Assembly (NCBI GenBank): GCA_021397835.1
Contig: JAJFZO010000695.1
Location: 1,465,593-1,529,592, forward strand
From: Moringa oleifera
Lineage: Eukaryota > Streptophyta > Magnoliopsida > Brassicales > Moringaceae
Direction: 5' to 3'
DNA length: 64,000 bases
Positions 63,652-64,000 of this stretch are shown here, in pieces (the first letter of the stretch is position 1; each line of letters opens with the position of its first letter). The notes under the pieces were generated by a model that ran no database searches, was not told the DNA's origin, and saw only the letters and a list, made by a program, of their open reading frames with translations. Made by a program: the position numbers and the translations under genes.

Positions 63652-64000
63652 ATTAATTTGTGCTTGCGGATCGTATATAAGAGGAAGTCGGCCTCACGCG
63701 ACGAGAAGCCGCGGCGAAAGCGACAAGTCGAAAAAATTCCAACCGAGGGTTTTTCGAGGGCAATTGTATGACAAGCTTCGCAAGTAATAATTCTGAAAGT
63801 TGAATGCACGGTCATCCCAAACAATTGCCATTGGGAGATTCCGTGACGAATGTTGATGACAACGATTGCCGCGGTATTTTTTCGTGGCGATTGCCGTGGT
63901 GATATTTTTAAATTCGCTATTATCATCTAATCACATTATTGCTGATAACGTTACGGCTAATATTTCATCAGTACCACTAATTATCGATTTGCCGATGATG

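Larger units (their letters stand above)
31672..64000 (-). repeat. 5S rDNA tandem array, left edge (continues past the window)
   Basis: From about 31,672 (the spacer motif CCTCAATA..ATTTAGGGAAT) to the end, the DNA is made of head-to-tail 5S units, every 5S copy on the minus strand. Left units (to about 52,600) mostly repeat at 1.22-1.25 kb, middle and right units at 0.72-0.75 kb, and the last ones at exactly 751 bp. Identity between neighbouring units rises from left to right. The spacer is AT-rich and holds short open frames in register in each unit, which are by-products of the repeat. The array is cut by the window's right end. Confidence 0.95.

Noticed and set aside
57800..64000. Regular repeats with constant spacing, as in a CRISPR array or a centromeric satellite
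   Set aside because: The period is 751 bp and every unit holds a recognisable 120-nt 5S gene with Pol III signals, so it is 5S rDNA; CRISPR does not occur in plant nuclear DNA.

Overview
This is nuclear DNA from a flowering plant, most likely a eudicot. The evidence is protein genes with GT-AG introns and plant-type families, AT-rich intergenic DNA, a decayed Ty3/gypsy retrotransposon, and a tandem array whose genes match the plant 5S rRNA sequence. I cannot name the species.

Left half (1 to about 31,670): ordinary gene space with four recognisable genes. (1) A single-exon fasciclin-like (FAS1) secreted protein gene on + at 210-1181. (2) A nine-exon gene on - at 3237-9211 for a 548-residue multi-spanning membrane protein of the plant tweety-like/DDB_G0292058-like family; I rebuilt it exon by exon, with every junction in phase. 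(3) An intronless cytosolic-type ribose-5-phosphate isomerase on - at 16558-17376. (4) A PIN-LIKES (PILS) auxin-carrier gene on - at 29296-30639, with an intron in its 5' leader. From memory, genes 2-3-4 match the order and orientation of Arabidopsis At1g71110, At1g71100 (RSW10) and At1g71090 (PILS2), so this looks like a conserved microsyntenic block. A badly decayed Ty3/gypsy element (gag-protease-RT-RNase H, - strand, about 20,700-24,230) lies between genes 3 and 4. Several AT-rich stretches and simple repeats make up the rest.

Right half (about 31,670 to the window end): the left edge and part of the interior of a 5S rDNA tandem array, with every 5S copy on the - strand. At the right end, units repeat every 751-752 bp and are nearly identical. 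They carry an intact 120-nt 5S gene, a TATATA box at -28 to -23, a GC dinucleotide at -12/-11 and oligo-T terminators. Moving left toward the PILS promoter, the units become divergent, CpG-depleted and mostly about 1.24 kb long because the spacer holds an extra segment of nearly 0.5 kb. Their 5S copies are pseudogenes. Inside this old part is a tandem segmental duplication of about 5.5 kb (35,168-40,705 and 40,706 to about 46,170). I count 25 decayed 5S copies and 8 young ones (two of the young ones are damaged), plus one unit that has lost its 5S gene. Many short open frames recur across the array, but they are spacer sequence in periodic copies, not genes.

The main observation is the array edge itself: a readable gradient from homogenised, probably transcribed 5S units to fossil units, in which two spacer-length classes, a segmental duplication and CpG decay can all be seen. 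The array starts less than 0.5 kb from the inferred 5' end of an auxin-carrier gene.
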